Part shown: positions 9,273 to 19,012 of the stretch, piece after piece
How the letters are laid out: the number at the start of each line of letters is the position of its first letter
How positions within the stretch are numbered: position 1 is the first letter of the stretch
NCBI GenBank assembly: GCA_949282965.1
Contig: CASDQW010000005.1
Span: 1 to 50,539, forward strand
Direction: 5' to 3'
Origin: an uncultured Lentisphaeria bacterium
GTDB lineage: Bacteria > Verrucomicrobiota > Lentisphaeria > Victivallales > Victivallaceae
DNA: 50,539 nt
Translations under genes and position numbers: made by a program
The notes under the pieces: model-generated
What the model was told of the DNA's origin: nothing
The model's database searches: none
The model's input: the letters and a program-made list of their open reading frames with translations, nothing else

Positions 9273-10307
9273 ATGAAACTGCCGCTGGCGGTCTGCACCC
9301 GGTATGATGAACTCGGCGCTTCCAGCCGATTGCGGTATTACGCCTACCGCGCCGCGCTGGAGGAAGGGGGATTTGCGGTGCGGATGCTGCCGTTTTTCGG
9401 CCGCGCCTATCTGAAGCGGTTGTACGGTGGCGGCGGCAAATCCCGGTGGCTGGCGGCAGCGGCGCTGCTGCGGCGCCTGGCGGCGCTGCCGGGGCTGCCG
9501 GAGCGGCTGTTGATCGAATACGAACTGCTGCCGTCGCTTCCGGCGGGCGTGGAACAGGCGGTGCTGCGGCATCACCGCTATGTGCTGAATTTCGACGACA
9601 ACGTCTGGGAAAAGTACGCCGGAACCCGGCTGGAGAGGAAATACGACCGGCTGATCGCCGGTGCGGCGGGAGTGATCGTCGCCAACGATTTTCTGGCTGA
9701 GAAGGTCGCGCTGCTGAACGCCAACTGCGTGAAAATTCCCACCGTGGTTGAACTGGCCCAATATCGAAAGCCGGCGCCGAAGCGTTCGCGTTTCACCGTG
9801 GTCTGGGCCGGGACGCCGGTCACGTACCGGTATCTGGAACTTTTCTCGGAGACATTGCGGACGATGGCTGCCGCCGTGGATTTCGAACTTCTGGTGCTGG
9901 CGCGGAAGGAGCTGGGACCACGGCGCATTCCCGGGGTGCCGATGGTCTTCGAAGACTGGTCGGCGGAACGGGAGGCGGCGGTGATCGCGTCCGCCCATGC
10001 GGGAATCATGCCGCTGACCGATGATGCGTTTTCCCGGGGGAAGTCGGCGTATAAGATTATCCAGTATCTTGCCGCCGGGCTGCCGGTGATCGCGAGTCCG
10101 GTGGGGGAGAACGTCCGGGTGGTGACGCCGGAATGCGGTTTCCTGGCGCGGACGCCGGAGGAATGGTGCGCCGCCTTGAAAGCACTCGCGGATCCCGCGA
10201 CCCGGGAGGCGCTGAGTCACGGCGCAACGACGCGGGCCGAGATGTTTTCGCTGGAAAAGTACCGGCCGGTTCTGGTGGATTTCATGCACCGGTGTTGCGG
10301 CGACTGA
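9273..10307 (+). CDS. Glycosyltransferase, GT-B fold (family 4-like)
   Basis: A 344-residue protein with the two-lobed arrangement of GT-B enzymes. The N-terminal lobe begins LAVCTRYDELGASSRLR, and an FDDNVWEKY motif is followed by a linker near residue 170. The C-terminal lobe has the donor-binding signature: FTVVWAGTP and KSAYKIIQYLAAGLPVIASP with PVGEN. No membrane segment or signal is present, so it acts in the cytoplasm or at the inner face of the membrane, transferring a nucleotide-activated sugar to an unknown acceptor. The gene is coupled to the preceding dehydrogenase. The nearby genes give no O-antigen or capsule context, so the acceptor is left open. Confidence 0.85.
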   Translation: MKLPLAVCTRYDELGASSRLRYYAYRAALEEGGFAVRMLPFFGRAYLKRLYGGGGKSRWLAAAALLRRLAALPGLPERLLIEYELLPSLPAGVEQAVLRHHRYVLNFDDNVWEKYAGTRLERKYDRLIAGAAGVIVANDFLAEKVALLNANCVKIPTVVELAQYRKPAPKRSRFTVVWAGTPVTYRYLELFSETLRTMAAAVDFELLVLARKELGPRRIPGVPMVFEDWSAEREAAVIASAHAGIMPLTDDAFSRGKSAYKIIQYLAAGLPVIASPVGENVRVVTPECGFLARTPEEWCAALKALADPATREALSHGATTRAEMFSLEKYRPVLVDFMHRCCGD

Positions 10308-10490
10308 AGGCGAAAGGAGAAACTCCGGAACGGTCCGCGGCGCAGCCGACGGCATTCGCCGGCGCCGGAACAATAATCCGTGGAAAAAAAGCCTTCGCTC
10401 CCTTTCATAACGACGGTTCCGGGTGTACATTACCATGCCATATTTTTTGATGTGTGAAAGCGTTTTTTTTCCAAGGAAAGGCTGGAATTC

Positions 10491-13451
10491 ATGAACGAAC
10501 GGATTGAGATTTCTCCGTTGCCGCAGTGGCGCGACGCCCGGGGCGAAGGAGTGAAGCGCCAGATTCAGAACTTTTTCGGAGTGACCGTGGACCGGGTGTG
10601 GACCCGGGACGTTTATACCGTTTCCGCCGATCTCGGCATGGAGGATATGATCCGCATTGCCGGACTGCTGGTCAATCCGGTGCTCCAGTGCTGGCGGGTC
10701 GGCAGCCGCCGTTCGGAAAATTTCGCGGAACTGCCGAAATGCGATTTTCTGGTGGCAGTCGGGTTCCGTCCGGGCGTAACCGACAATGTGGGCCGTTCGG
10801 CCCGCGCCGCGATCGGCGACATCATCGGTCGGCGGTTGCGCGACGAGGAGCAGGTGTTCAGTTCGGTGGAATATCTGCTGTACGGCCGGGAACTGAACCG
10901 CGAAGCAGTCGAAAAAATCGCCCGGAAACTGCTGGCCAATGAATTGATCCAGTCTGTCCGGATTCTCACCGGGGATGAGGCCGAACAGGGCATCCCGGAG
11001 AACCTGCCGCTGGTGAACGGCACTTCCGGCGGCCGGGTGCGGGAATACAACCTTGAAGTTTCCGACGAGGAGTTGCTTGAAATCAGCCGGAAGGGCATTC
11101 TGGCACTGACGCTTGAGGAGATGAAGGCGATTCAGAACTACTTCCGGCACGCCACCGGACGGGAGGCTTACGGCCTTTCGGCCAATCCGACCGACGTGGA
11201 GCTGGAAGTGCTCGCCCAGACCTGGAGCGAACACTGCAAGCATAAGATTTTCGCCGCGATCATCGATTACGTCAACGAAGAAGACGGCACCACCCTTACG
11301 GTGGATTCCTGCTACAAGAGTTTCATCAAAAAGAGTACCAACGAAATCGGCCGGGAAGTCGATTTTCTGGTATCGGTTTTCCACGACAACGCCGGGGTGA
11401 TCACGTTCAATGACAAGGTGGATCTGGTCTACAAGGTGGAAACCCACAACAGTCCTTCCGCGCTTGACCCCTACGGCGGCGCGATGACCGGCATCGTCGG
11501 TGTCAACCGCGACCCGCTCGGCACCGGGCAGGGGGCGGATCTGCTGATCAACGTCTGGGGATATTGCCTGGGATCGCCGTTTACCGAAGACAAGGACGTG
11601 CCGGAAGGTTTGCTGCATCCCCGGCGGCTGCGGGACGGCGTGCACAAAGGCGTCATCGACGGCGGCAACCAGAGCGGCATTCCCTACGGCAACGGCTGGG
11701 AATATTTCGATGAACGCTACATCGGCAAACCGCTGGTCTACTGCGGCACGGTCGGCACCCTGCCGAAAACCGTGGCCGGCGTCAAGGGCTATGAGAAATC
11801 CATCCGCCCCGGCGACCTGATCGTCATGGGCGGCGGCCGCATCGGCAAGGACGGCATCCACGGTGCGACCTTCTCCAGCGAAGAACTGCACAAGGACAGT
11901 CCGGTGCAGGCGGTGCAGATCGGCGATCCGATTACTCAGAAGAAGCTCAGCGACTTCATCTACGAGGCGCGGCAGCGCGGACTGTATCGGTTCATCACTG
12001 ACAACGGCGCCGGGGGGCTTTCGTCCAGCGTCGGGGAAATGGCCGAATTGTGCGGCGGCTGCCGGATGGATCTCGGCAAGGCGCCGCTCAAGTACGCAGG
12101 GCTCGATCCCTGGGAAATTCTGGTGTCCGAAGCGCAGGAACGGATGAGTTTCGCGGTGCCGCCGGAACATATCGAGGAATTCCGCCAGCTGGCTGCCGAC
12201 CGCGACGTGGAAGTGAGCGTGCTGGGGGAATTTACCGACGACGGAAAATTCCACATGGAATACAACGGGAAAACCGTCGCGCTGCTGGATATCGGCTTCA
12301 TGCATGATGGGTTGCCGCGGCTCCGGCTCAGTGCCCGGTGGAAGGCGCCGGTCTTCCCGGAACCGGAAATTGCCGGGCGGGATGTCGCCGCCGATTTGAC
12401 GGCGATGGCGGGGCGGCTCAACATCTGTTCCGACGAATTCAAGGCGCGTCAGTACGACCATGAGGTCAAGGGTCTCAGTGTGACCAAACCCTTCGTCGGC
12501 AAATGCCGGGACGTGGCGGCGGACGCGACGGTGACCATGATCGAGCCGTTGAGCACCGAAGGCGTGATTCTGTCGAGCGGCATTCTGCCGCGTTACAGCG
12601 ACATCGACACCTACCACATGGCCGCGTCGATCACGGACCTGGCGATTCGCCGGATCATTGCCGTGGGCGGGGAGCTCGGCCATATCGCCGGATTGGACAA
12701 TTTCTGCTGGCCGGATCCGGTGCAGAGCGAAAAGACCCCGGACGGGGAATACAAACTGGCTCAGCTGGTGCGGGCCAATCAGGGGCTTTATGATTACACC
12801 AAGGCCTTCCGGGTGCCGCTGATTTCCGGGAAGGATTCGATGAAGAACGACAGCACCCGCGGCGGACGCAAGATTTCGATTCCGCCGACGGTACTCTTCA
12901 GCGGCATTGCCAAAATGAATGACGTGCGCAAGGCGCTGACGCTTGACTTCAAACGGCCGGGCGAATGGATTTACGTGATCGGGAAGACGTTTGCCGAACT
13001 CGGCGGATCCGAATTCTACGCCATGCTGGGCGCGGTGGGCAACCGGGTGCCGCGCGTTGACGCTGCGGGAGCGGTGGCGATTTATGAAAAGGTGGCCGCG
13101 GCGACGCAGGCTGAACTGGTTGAAGCGCTCCATACACCTGCTCTCGGCGGACTCGGCATTGCGTTTGCCAAGATGGCGATGGCGGGGCGGCTCGGGGCGG
13201 ACATTGATCCGGAAAAAGTGCCGCAGGAAGGCGGTCTGAGTCTGGAAGAACTGTTGTTCTCCGAATCGAACAGCCGTTTCGTGGCGGCGGTAGCGCCGGA
13301 ACGCGCGGCGGAATTTGAAAAGCTCCTTTCCGGAGTGCCCTTTGCCCGGGTCGGGGTGGTAACCGCCGAACCGGTGCTGAAGATCGGTACCGTTCAGGTG
13401 CCGGTGGCGGCGCTGCTGGATGCCTACAAAGGGACGCTGGACCAGATTTGA
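10491..13451 (+). CDS. purL: Phosphoribosylformylglycinamidine synthase, PurS-PurL fusion
   Basis: A 986-residue protein. It converts formylglycinamide ribonucleotide to the amidine with ATP and glutamine-derived ammonia in purine synthesis. Residues 1 to about 80 resemble PurS (repeat-like alpha/beta with DVYTVSADL); the rest is PurL. It shows the WSEHCKHKIF motif with the conserved His-Cys region, KVETHNSPSALDPYGG and VGVNRDPLGTG for nucleotide binding, and a second AIR-synthase half with LISGKDSMKND. There is no C-terminal glutaminase (GATase) domain, so a separate PurQ must supply ammonia; it is not in this window. AAGGAAAGG precedes the ATG. The 183-base upstream gap is AT-rich near the gene (TATTTTTTGA) but shows no convincing promoter pair. 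Confidence 0.93.
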   Translation: MNERIEISPLPQWRDARGEGVKRQIQNFFGVTVDRVWTRDVYTVSADLGMEDMIRIAGLLVNPVLQCWRVGSRRSENFAELPKCDFLVAVGFRPGVTDNVGRSARAAIGDIIGRRLRDEEQVFSSVEYLLYGRELNREAVEKIARKLLANELIQSVRILTGDEAEQGIPENLPLVNGTSGGRVREYNLEVSDEELLEISRKGILALTLEEMKAIQNYFRHATGREAYGLSANPTDVELEVLAQTWSEHCKHKIFAAIIDYVNEEDGTTLTVDSCYKSFIKKSTNEIGREVDFLVSVFHDNAGVITFNDKVDLVYKVETHNSPSALDPYGGAMTGIVGVNRDPLGTGQGADLLINVWGYCLGSPFTEDKDVPEGLLHPRRLRDGVHKGVIDGGNQSGIPYGNGWEYFDERYIGKPLVYCGTVGTLPKTVAGVKGYEKSIRPGDLIVMGGGRIGKDGIHGATFSSEELHKDSPVQAVQIGDPITQKKLSDFIYEARQRGLYRFITDNGAGGLSSSVGEMAELCGGCRMDLGKAPLKYAGLDPWEILVSEAQERMSFAVPPEHIEEFRQLAADRDVEVSVLGEFTDDGKFHMEYNGKTVALLDIGFMHDGLPRLRLSARWKAPVFPEPEIAGRDVAADLTAMAGRLNICSDEFKARQYDHEVKGLSVTKPFVGKCRDVAADATVTMIEPLSTEGVILSSGILPRYSDIDTYHMAASITDLAIRRIIAVGGELGHIAGLDNFCWPDPVQSEKTPDGEYKLAQLVRANQGLYDYTKAFRVPLISGKDSMKNDSTRGGRKISIPPTVLFSGIAKMNDVRKALTLDFKRPGEWIYVIGKTFAELGGSEFYAMLGAVGNRVPRVDAAGAVAIYEKVAAATQAELVEALHTPALGGLGIAFAKMAMAGRLGADIDPEKVPQEGGLSLEELLFSESNSRFVAAVAPERAAEFEKLLSGVPFARVGVVTAEPVLKIGTVQVPVAALLDAYKGTLDQI

Positions 13452-13507
13452 ACCTTTCCGAACAAAGCTGCCCGGAGGCCGCGGCGGCGGGAAAGACGGA
13501 CATTGCC

Positions 13508-14512
13508 ATGCCGCTTTATCCCGCTGACGCGGTGATCATGGCGCCGTTGTCCGGTTATACGGATGTGGCGTATCGCCGTTCGATGCGGCGGCACGGGTGC
13601 CGTTTCGCCTTCACGGAAATGGTGGATGCCGCTTCGCTGACTTATGCGCGCAAACGTTCGGAGGGAATGCTCCGACGCGATGCTTCAGAGGAGTTTCTCG
13701 GTGTACAGCTGGTCGGGGGCGATCCCGAGCAGCTGCGCGTGGCGCTCGACGTGCTCAATGAGTATGATTTTGACGTGCTGGACTTCAATCTCGGCTGTCC
13801 GGTTCCGAAAGTCGCCAAAAAGGGGGCGGGCGCCGCGCTCGGGCGCAATGTGGAGCGGGCGTTGTCTTTATTCTCCCTCTTCCGGGAACGCAGCCGCCAT
13901 GTGTTGTCGGCGAAAATCCGGATTCTTTCGGAAACCGACCCCGCGCCGACCGTGGCGCTGGTGCGCGGCCTGTATGCACTCGGTGCGCGTGCGGTGACGA
14001 TTCACGGACGTGTCAAAGAAGCGTTTTATTCCGGTCCGGTGCATTATGAGATCATCCGCGCCGCTGCGGAGTCCGTTCCGGTGCAGATTGTCGGCAACGG
14101 CGGAATCATGAATGCGGATTCAGCCGGGCAGATGCGGCGGGAAAGCGGTTGCGGGCCGATCATGGTCGCCCGTGGCGCCATGGGTAATCCATGGCTGTTC
14201 CGGGAATTGTCCGACGGGACGGAATTCGTTCCGCCGACTGTAGCGGAGCTGCTGGCGGAAGTGGAGCAGCACGTGCGGGAGATGACGGAGGAATACGGAG
14301 AAGCGGCGGCCATGCGCATGGCCCGCAAGATGGTGCACGATTATCTGCGCGGACGGGGATTTGCCGGGGAGTTCCGGTCCGGGGCGTCGTTTTTGAATAC
14401 GTTGGCGGATTTGCACCGGTTTCTCGCGGCGGCGCCGGCGGCGCATGCGGAGAGTTACTGGGCGCAGGCGGAGAATGGATTGCTGCGGGAACGACTGCTG
14501 CGCCGCGGCTGA
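13508..14512 (+). CDS. dus: tRNA-dihydrouridine synthase
   Basis: An FMN-dependent enzyme that reduces uridine in the D-loop of tRNA. The protein opens with the flavin-binding strand IMAPLSGYTDVAYRR and carries the catalytic cysteine in NLGCPVPKV, followed by KKGAGAALGRN. It continues with VTIHGRVKEAFYSG and the phosphate-binding GNGGIMN, where most relatives have GNGDI. ATG 13508 is preferred because family members begin only a few residues before APLSGYTD; the frame is open to TTG 13448, which overlaps the purL stop and would add 20 residues. It probably shares a transcript with purL. The C-terminal helical domain is complete. Confidence 0.9.
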   Translation: MPLYPADAVIMAPLSGYTDVAYRRSMRRHGCRFAFTEMVDAASLTYARKRSEGMLRRDASEEFLGVQLVGGDPEQLRVALDVLNEYDFDVLDFNLGCPVPKVAKKGAGAALGRNVERALSLFSLFRERSRHVLSAKIRILSETDPAPTVALVRGLYALGARAVTIHGRVKEAFYSGPVHYEIIRAAAESVPVQIVGNGGIMNADSAGQMRRESGCGPIMVARGAMGNPWLFRELSDGTEFVPPTVAELLAEVEQHVREMTEEYGEAAAMRMARKMVHDYLRGRGFAGEFRSGASFLNTLADLHRFLAAAPAAHAESYWAQAENGLLRERLLRRG

Positions 14513-14561
14513 GGACGTGCCCCGGAAGAATACCGGAAAAGATGAAGAAGGAGATCGAAAA

Positions 14562-16388
14562 ATGAAACAGGGACGCTGGTTTCTGGGATTTCTGCTGGCC
14601 TGGTGGATTCTGGTGGGCGGAACTTCAGCCATGGCGGCGAGATTTGCGGTATTGGCCGATGTGCATGTATCTCCGGGGAATGCCAACGAACGCCATTTGA
14701 TCGAAGCGGTGAAGGAGATCAATCAGGGGGATTTTGATTTCGTACTGGTTCCCGGCGACCTGACCAACCAGGGAACGGAGGCCGAGCTGGATGCGGTGGA
14801 AAAGGTGCTGCGGCAGTTGACCGCCCCCTGGTTCGCCGTCCCGGGAAACCACGAAACCAACTGGTCCCCGACCGCGGGGCAGGGGTGGATCCGGCGCCGG
14901 GGCGGGGAACGGGTGGATGCCCGGGCCGGAGATTGCCGGATCGTGGGATTCAGCACCGGGCCGTATATGAAGATGGGCGATGGGTTTGTCCGTTCCGACG
15001 ACCTGGCCTGGCTGGAGCGGACGCTGGCCGCCCGTGCGGGGGAGGAGGTGGTGTTGATGGCCCATTATCCTCTGACCGACGGTGTCGGCAACTGGGTGGA
15101 GGTGCAGCGGATTCTGGAACGATACCCGGTGGCGGTGGTGATCGGGGGGCATTGGCATCAGATCCGGCTTTTCAACTATCACGGCATCCCCGGGATCTTG
15201 AGCCGGGCGCTGTCCCGGGGAAAAACGACCGGCTATGGGATCGTGGAGCTGACCCCGGACACGGTGGTTTATCAGGAAAAATTACTGGGCAAGCCGCCGC
15301 GCGAGGTGTTCCGGCTGGAACGGGGACGTCCGGAAAACTGGCCGGAAGCCACGCCGCTGCCGGCGGCGGAGACGCTGCAGCCTCTTTCCGGCGCGGTGCG
15401 GGAGATCTGGCGGGACCCGGCCACGGTTTACACCGGAGCGGCGGTCCGGGGGGATACGATGTTTTACGGGACATCCGACGGCAAGGTCAAGGCGGTTGAT
15501 TTTCGGAAAAAACGGCTGCTCTGGGAAACCCCGGTCGGCGGGCAGGTATATTCGACGCCGGTGTGCGCCGACGGTGTGGTGGCGCTCGGCTGCGTCAACA
15601 ACCGGGTGGTGGGATTGAATGCCGAAGACGGATCACTGCGCTGGGAGGTCGGCACCGATGCTCCGGTATCGGCGGACGGCGTGATGGCGGACGGGACGTT
15701 TTTCATCGGGGATTCCGCTGGAAAATTCTACGGGATAGAGGCGAAGAGCGGCCGAGTGCTGTTCCGGAACAAGGTGGCCGGTGCCCGGTTTCAGGCGCGC
15801 CCACTGGTGGCGGACGGTGTGGTGTATGCACCTGCCTGGGACGGACATTTGTATGCTTTGAAGGCTGATTCCGGTGATTTGGTGTGGAAATGGACGCATG
15901 GGAAAACGAACCGGTTGTTTTCGCCGGGGAACTCCACGCCGGTGCTGTCCGGAGGACGGATTTTCATTGCGACGCCGGATCGATATCTGAATGCGATCGA
16001 TGCGAAGACGGGGAAAACTCTCTTCCGGTCGAATGAATGTCTGTATCGGGAATCGATCGGATTGTCCGAGGATGGCCGTACCGTTTACGGGAAAACCATG
16101 AAAGGAGAACTGGCGCTGATGCCCGCGGCGTCTCCGGACGGCAAGGTCGAACGAGTAATCGCATTGGGCTGGACGGGTGAACACAATCCCTGTCCGGTAC
16201 TGGAGCAGGGGGGGATGGTGTACCTGGGGGCCCGGAATGGGAAAGTTGCGCGGGTGACGGCTGCTCCGCCGTACGAAGTACGACAGGAAGTGGTCGGGAC
16301 GTCGGCGATCAACCGCTTTACCCCGCTTTCGGACGGAGGGGTGTTGTTTACGCTGATAGACGGAGGAATTTTTCTCTTTCAGCCTTGA
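14562..16388 (+). CDS. Exported calcineurin-like phosphoesterase fused to a PQQ-type beta-propeller
   Basis: A 608-residue protein; ATG 14562 has a strong AAGGAG site (14548-14553). Residues 1-25 form a signal peptide. Residues ~26-260 carry the full set of metallophosphoesterase motifs: LADVHV, PGDLTNQG, PGNHE, MAHYPL and GGHWH, giving a two-metal phosphatase or phosphodiesterase site. Residues ~300-605 are a beta-propeller with PQQ-like blades of the form VVALGCVNNRVVGLNAEDG and VVYAPAWDGHLYALKADSG. The protein therefore acts outside the cytoplasm, with the propeller probably binding a partner or substrate. Substrate is unknown. It is separated from dus by 49 bases and may be co-transcribed. 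Confidence 0.85.
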   Translation: MKQGRWFLGFLLAWWILVGGTSAMAARFAVLADVHVSPGNANERHLIEAVKEINQGDFDFVLVPGDLTNQGTEAELDAVEKVLRQLTAPWFAVPGNHETNWSPTAGQGWIRRRGGERVDARAGDCRIVGFSTGPYMKMGDGFVRSDDLAWLERTLAARAGEEVVLMAHYPLTDGVGNWVEVQRILERYPVAVVIGGHWHQIRLFNYHGIPGILSRALSRGKTTGYGIVELTPDTVVYQEKLLGKPPREVFRLERGRPENWPEATPLPAAETLQPLSGAVREIWRDPATVYTGAAVRGDTMFYGTSDGKVKAVDFRKKRLLWETPVGGQVYSTPVCADGVVALGCVNNRVVGLNAEDGSLRWEVGTDAPVSADGVMADGTFFIGDSAGKFYGIEAKSGRVLFRNKVAGARFQARPLVADGVVYAPAWDGHLYALKADSGDLVWKWTHGKTNRLFSPGNSTPVLSGGRIFIATPDRYLNAIDAKTGKTLFRSNECLYRESIGLSEDGRTVYGKTMKGELALMPAASPDGKVERVIALGWTGEHNPCPVLEQGGMVYLGARNGKVARVTAAPPYEVRQEVVGTSAINRFTPLSDGGVLFTLIDGGIFLFQP

Positions 16389-16404
16389 AAAATTCCTGAC
16401 GGGC

Positions 16405-16432
16405 TTGATTTCCCTCCGGTTTGCGGTATAGT
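16405..16432 (+). promoter_or_regulatory. Promoter of tRNA-Val
   Basis: TTGATT (16405-16410) and TATAGT (16427-16432) are separated by 16 bp and end 15 bases before the mature 5' end of the tRNA, leaving a short leader for RNase P. Confidence 0.75.
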
Positions 16433-16447
16433 ACAAAATCTGCTTTC

Positions 16448-16524
16448 GGGCGATTAGCTCAGTTGGTTAGAGCGTCACGTTTACACCGTGAATGTCGGCG
16501 GTTCGAGTCCGTCATCGCCCACCA
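16448..16524 (+). tRNA. tRNA-Val, anticodon UAC
   Basis: A 77-nt cloverleaf reads directly from the sequence. The acceptor stem is GGGCGAT paired with ATCGCCC. The D arm is GCTC/GAGC. The anticodon stem is TCACG/CGTGA with loop TTTACAC, giving anticodon TAC (Val). The T arm contains TTCGAGT. The terminal ACCA is encoded in the DNA. All stems pair apart from one G-T pair in the T stem. Confidence 0.97.
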
Positions 16525-16542
16525 TAAGAATCTTGCAAGGGT

Positions 16543-16591
16543 ATTGGGGGACACTTTTTGTTGGAAAGTCCCCAATGCTCTTTTCTTTTTT
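16543..16591 (+). terminator. Probable terminator after tRNA-Val
   Basis: ATTGGGGGAC (16543-16552) pairs with GTCCCCAAT (16568-16576) with one bulged G and a 15-base loop, followed by a T-rich run (CTCTTTTCTTTTTT). It begins 19 bases after the tRNA. Confidence 0.7.
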
Positions 16592-16939
16592 AGCTGCGAA
16601 TTTCGTGCCGCCGGAAGTTTTATATCCGATTCTGCCGGAAAGTTGCTGTGAGTGCTGGGAAGAGTTCGCAGTCCTGTATCTGGAAAAGGAGTTCTTTTTT
16701 TTTGCGGTGTGTTGTTGCTTGCGTTGTTTGCTCCGGGCGGTGGGATGTTTATGGCTGTCAAGGAACAAAGCTGGAGAAAAGAGGGAATACGCTTCGGATA
16801 TTTCGACCTTGCACTTGTCCCTTTCCTTGGGGGGCACGCCGCTACTCTGGAGGACCACTGAAAGGCCGGAAGAAACCAATAGGAAGCAAATGGGCCTATC
16901 TCTCTCTGAGATGGAATGCGGAAGAGCGGAGGCGGGGGT
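16592..16939. other. Gap between tRNA terminator and the export unit: no supportable gene
   Basis: Short open frames exist on both strands. The longest protein-like piece on the plus strand is a 69-codon frame at 16652-16861 with one hydrophobic stretch, but it has no ribosome site and no recognisable family. Minus-strand frames reading into the tRNA are artefacts. No terminator is evident for the minus-strand gene ending at 16940. Confidence 0.6.
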
Positions 16940-19012
16940 TCAGAACTCCTTCCGAATGGCCGAGAGGAGAAGTTTCCAGAGCTGTTCCCCGAGCAGTTCC
17001 GGATGACGGATCTTCACTGTGACGACCCGGCCGCTTGCAAGGGCGGCAGGTTCGGTCAATTCCAGCTCAATCCGGTAGAGCGGCAGAACGGAAGTATACA
17101 AGTGCCCGCTCCCCTCCGCGAGGTAGACCGGAATGGGCCCGCCGAAGTGTTGCAGCAGCGGGGAATCCTGCAACCGCGCCGCGATCCGGTTCACTGTGAC
17201 GATCCGGGCCGGGAAGGTTTCAAGCGAATTTCGGAGGTAGACGGTGGCCTCGTCGCCCGGCTTGAGTTTGCCGATATCGCGATCCTGCGCGTAGGCGCAG
17301 ACCTTGAGCTGTTCCGAAACCACTTCGCCGACGAGCACTCCCCGGGGCAGGAACGCTCCCCGGGAAAGCGGCGGAAGTTTTGAAACGAACGTTCCGGATT
17401 CCGGAGCCGTTATGGAGAGAGCCGCCCGGCGACGCTTCAATTCCCGCAAGCCGGTTTCGTCGGAGGCGATTTTTTCGGCGGTCACGGGGCTTTCGGGAAA
17501 GCTTTCTTCATCAAGCTGCTGCAGTTCGTGGAGCGTGCGGTCGTAGTTCCGGATGGTGTCCAGACGCCGGATGGCGGTTTCAAGCTGCGGAGAGTGGAGT
17601 TGCAGCAGCGTTTCGCCCATTTTGACCGGAACCGCACGGCGTGGGAGATCGTCGGTCAGGTACCCGGATTCGGTGATCGTGATCTGCCGGCGTTCCGCCG
17701 GAATCGTCTCGCCCGGCAGCGAGATGCTCCAGGAGAGCGGCAAAAAGAGAATCCCCGTCAAAACCAGCAGAACCGCTCCGCCGAGCAGCCGGCGCGCCCG
17801 CCCGGCGGAACGTTTCGAAAGTGCCCGGATCGTCTGCATTTCCCGCCAGAACGGATAAAGGAGAATGCTGTAAAGTTCAAGAAACAGCATTACGATTGCG
17901 ACCGCTTTCACGAATTTATGGTAAATCAGCAGAATGATTGAAGTGTAGAGAAAAATGCGGTAGCAGAACGATCCGATGCCGAAGGCGAGCAGCAGCCAGC
18001 CCCGTGGGTTGTGCGGCCTCCGGCCGAGCCGGAGGAAGTGCCAGCGCCAGAACTGTTTCACATATTCCGCGGAACGGCTCATGAGATTTTCAATGTTCAG
18101 CAGGTCGCAGAGAATGTAGTAGCCGTCGTAACGGATGAACGGGTTGCCGTTGATGAACAGCGTCGACAGCGTGCTGACCGTGAACACGTAGAACATGGTT
18201 GACCTCCAGCTTCCCGGCGGCAGGTAGCACCACAGCAGCGCGGCGATTCCGCCGAGCAGCAGTTCGATGATGATTCCGGCACCGTCGATGAGCAGCCGCT
18301 GCCGGCGCGGCAGCCGCCAGCTGTCGGTCGTATCCGTGTAAAGACGCGGATAGAAGACCATGAATCCGATGCCGATGCCGCGCACCCGGCAGTGGAAATG
18401 AATCGCCGCCAGGGAGTGGGCCGCTTCGTGGGTGAATTTCAGAAACAGAATCGCCACAAAATATTTCGCCAGTCCCGCCCAGGAAAGCGAATCAAGAAAC
18501 GTCGCCCGGACCGTTCCGAAATCCCGCAGCATCAGGAGGTAGCCGAGAAGCGCCGGAATGGCGAGAAGCCAGACGGTCCACTTGGAGGCAAGCCAGCCGA
18601 CATAGGGGCCGATTTTCTCGAAACACCGTTCCGGTCGCCACGGCGGCAGTCTGAAAAAGAGATAGGCAGCGGAAAAACGCAGAAACGCGGTTTTTTCCCG
18701 CAGTTCCGCCTGCCGTTCGCGTTTGGCGCCGATGTGGCCGTATTCGGGGGCGAGCAGATTATTCTGCTGTAGAAAAACAAGCAGAGTCAGCAGCGCTTCC
18801 CGGTCGATGGCGACGCCGTTGCGGTCGAGTTTTTCCTGAAATTGAGAGAGCGGCAAAGACTCGGTCAGATAGGCCAGCACGTCGAGCATTTCCGGAGCCA
18901 CCTTGTAGTAGGCGTCCGCCTGGCGGTCGAACAGAAGCGGCGGATTGCCGCGGATCAGTTCGACGTCGCTCCGAAGCACGCCGGTGACCGGTTCGGGATG
19001 CGTCATTTTCAC
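16940..19012 (-). CDS. PqqD-like / site-2 protease (M50) / HlyD adaptor fusion protein
   Basis: A 690-residue membrane protein and the last gene of the export unit. Residues 1 to about 95 look like a PqqD-type peptide-binding domain. The next ~320 residues are a multi-spanning M50 site-2-protease-like core with the zinc motif HEAAH (His195, Glu196, His199) and the downstream ligand motif NPFIRYDGYY (Asn290-Tyr299, Asp296). A further membrane span (~411-431) leads into a biotinyl-lipoyl/HlyD-like periplasmic arm (~435-690). Key zinc residues are all present, so proteolysis is possible; many relatives are annotated only as putative peptide zinc metalloproteases. Its start overlaps the end of the GAF-HlyD gene by 4 bp. 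It may recognise or process the exported adhesin, but this is inference. Confidence 0.85.
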   Translation of the reverse strand: MKMTHPEPVTGVLRSDVELIRGNPPLLFDRQADAYYKVAPEMLDVLAYLTESLPLSQFQEKLDRNGVAIDREALLTLLVFLQQNNLLAPEYGHIGAKRERQAELREKTAFLRFSAAYLFFRLPPWRPERCFEKIGPYVGWLASKWTVWLLAIPALLGYLLMLRDFGTVRATFLDSLSWAGLAKYFVAILFLKFTHEAAHSLAAIHFHCRVRGIGIGFMVFYPRLYTDTTDSWRLPRRQRLLIDGAGIIIELLLGGIAALLWCYLPPGSWRSTMFYVFTVSTLSTLFINGNPFIRYDGYYILCDLLNIENLMSRSAEYVKQFWRWHFLRLGRRPHNPRGWLLLAFGIGSFCYRIFLYTSIILLIYHKFVKAVAIVMLFLELYSILLYPFWREMQTIRALSKRSAGRARRLLGGAVLLVLTGILFLPLSWSISLPGETIPAERRQITITESGYLTDDLPRRAVPVKMGETLLQLHSPQLETAIRRLDTIRNYDRTLHELQQLDEESFPESPVTAEKIASDETGLRELKRRRAALSITAPESGTFVSKLPPLSRGAFLPRGVLVGEVVSEQLKVCAYAQDRDIGKLKPGDEATVYLRNSLETFPARIVTVNRIAARLQDSPLLQHFGGPIPVYLAEGSGHLYTSVLPLYRIELELTEPAALASGRVVTVKIRHPELLGEQLWKLLLSAIRKEF

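Noticed and set aside
9225..13133. 1302-codon minus-strand open frame
   Set aside because: It lies opposite the glycosyltransferase and purL; purL is unmistakable, so this is a shadow.
16459..16879. Minus-strand open frames reading WWAMTDSNRRHSRCKR and similar across the tRNA
   Set aside because: They are translations of the tRNA-Val gene in reverse, a well-known annotation artefact, and have no start signal.
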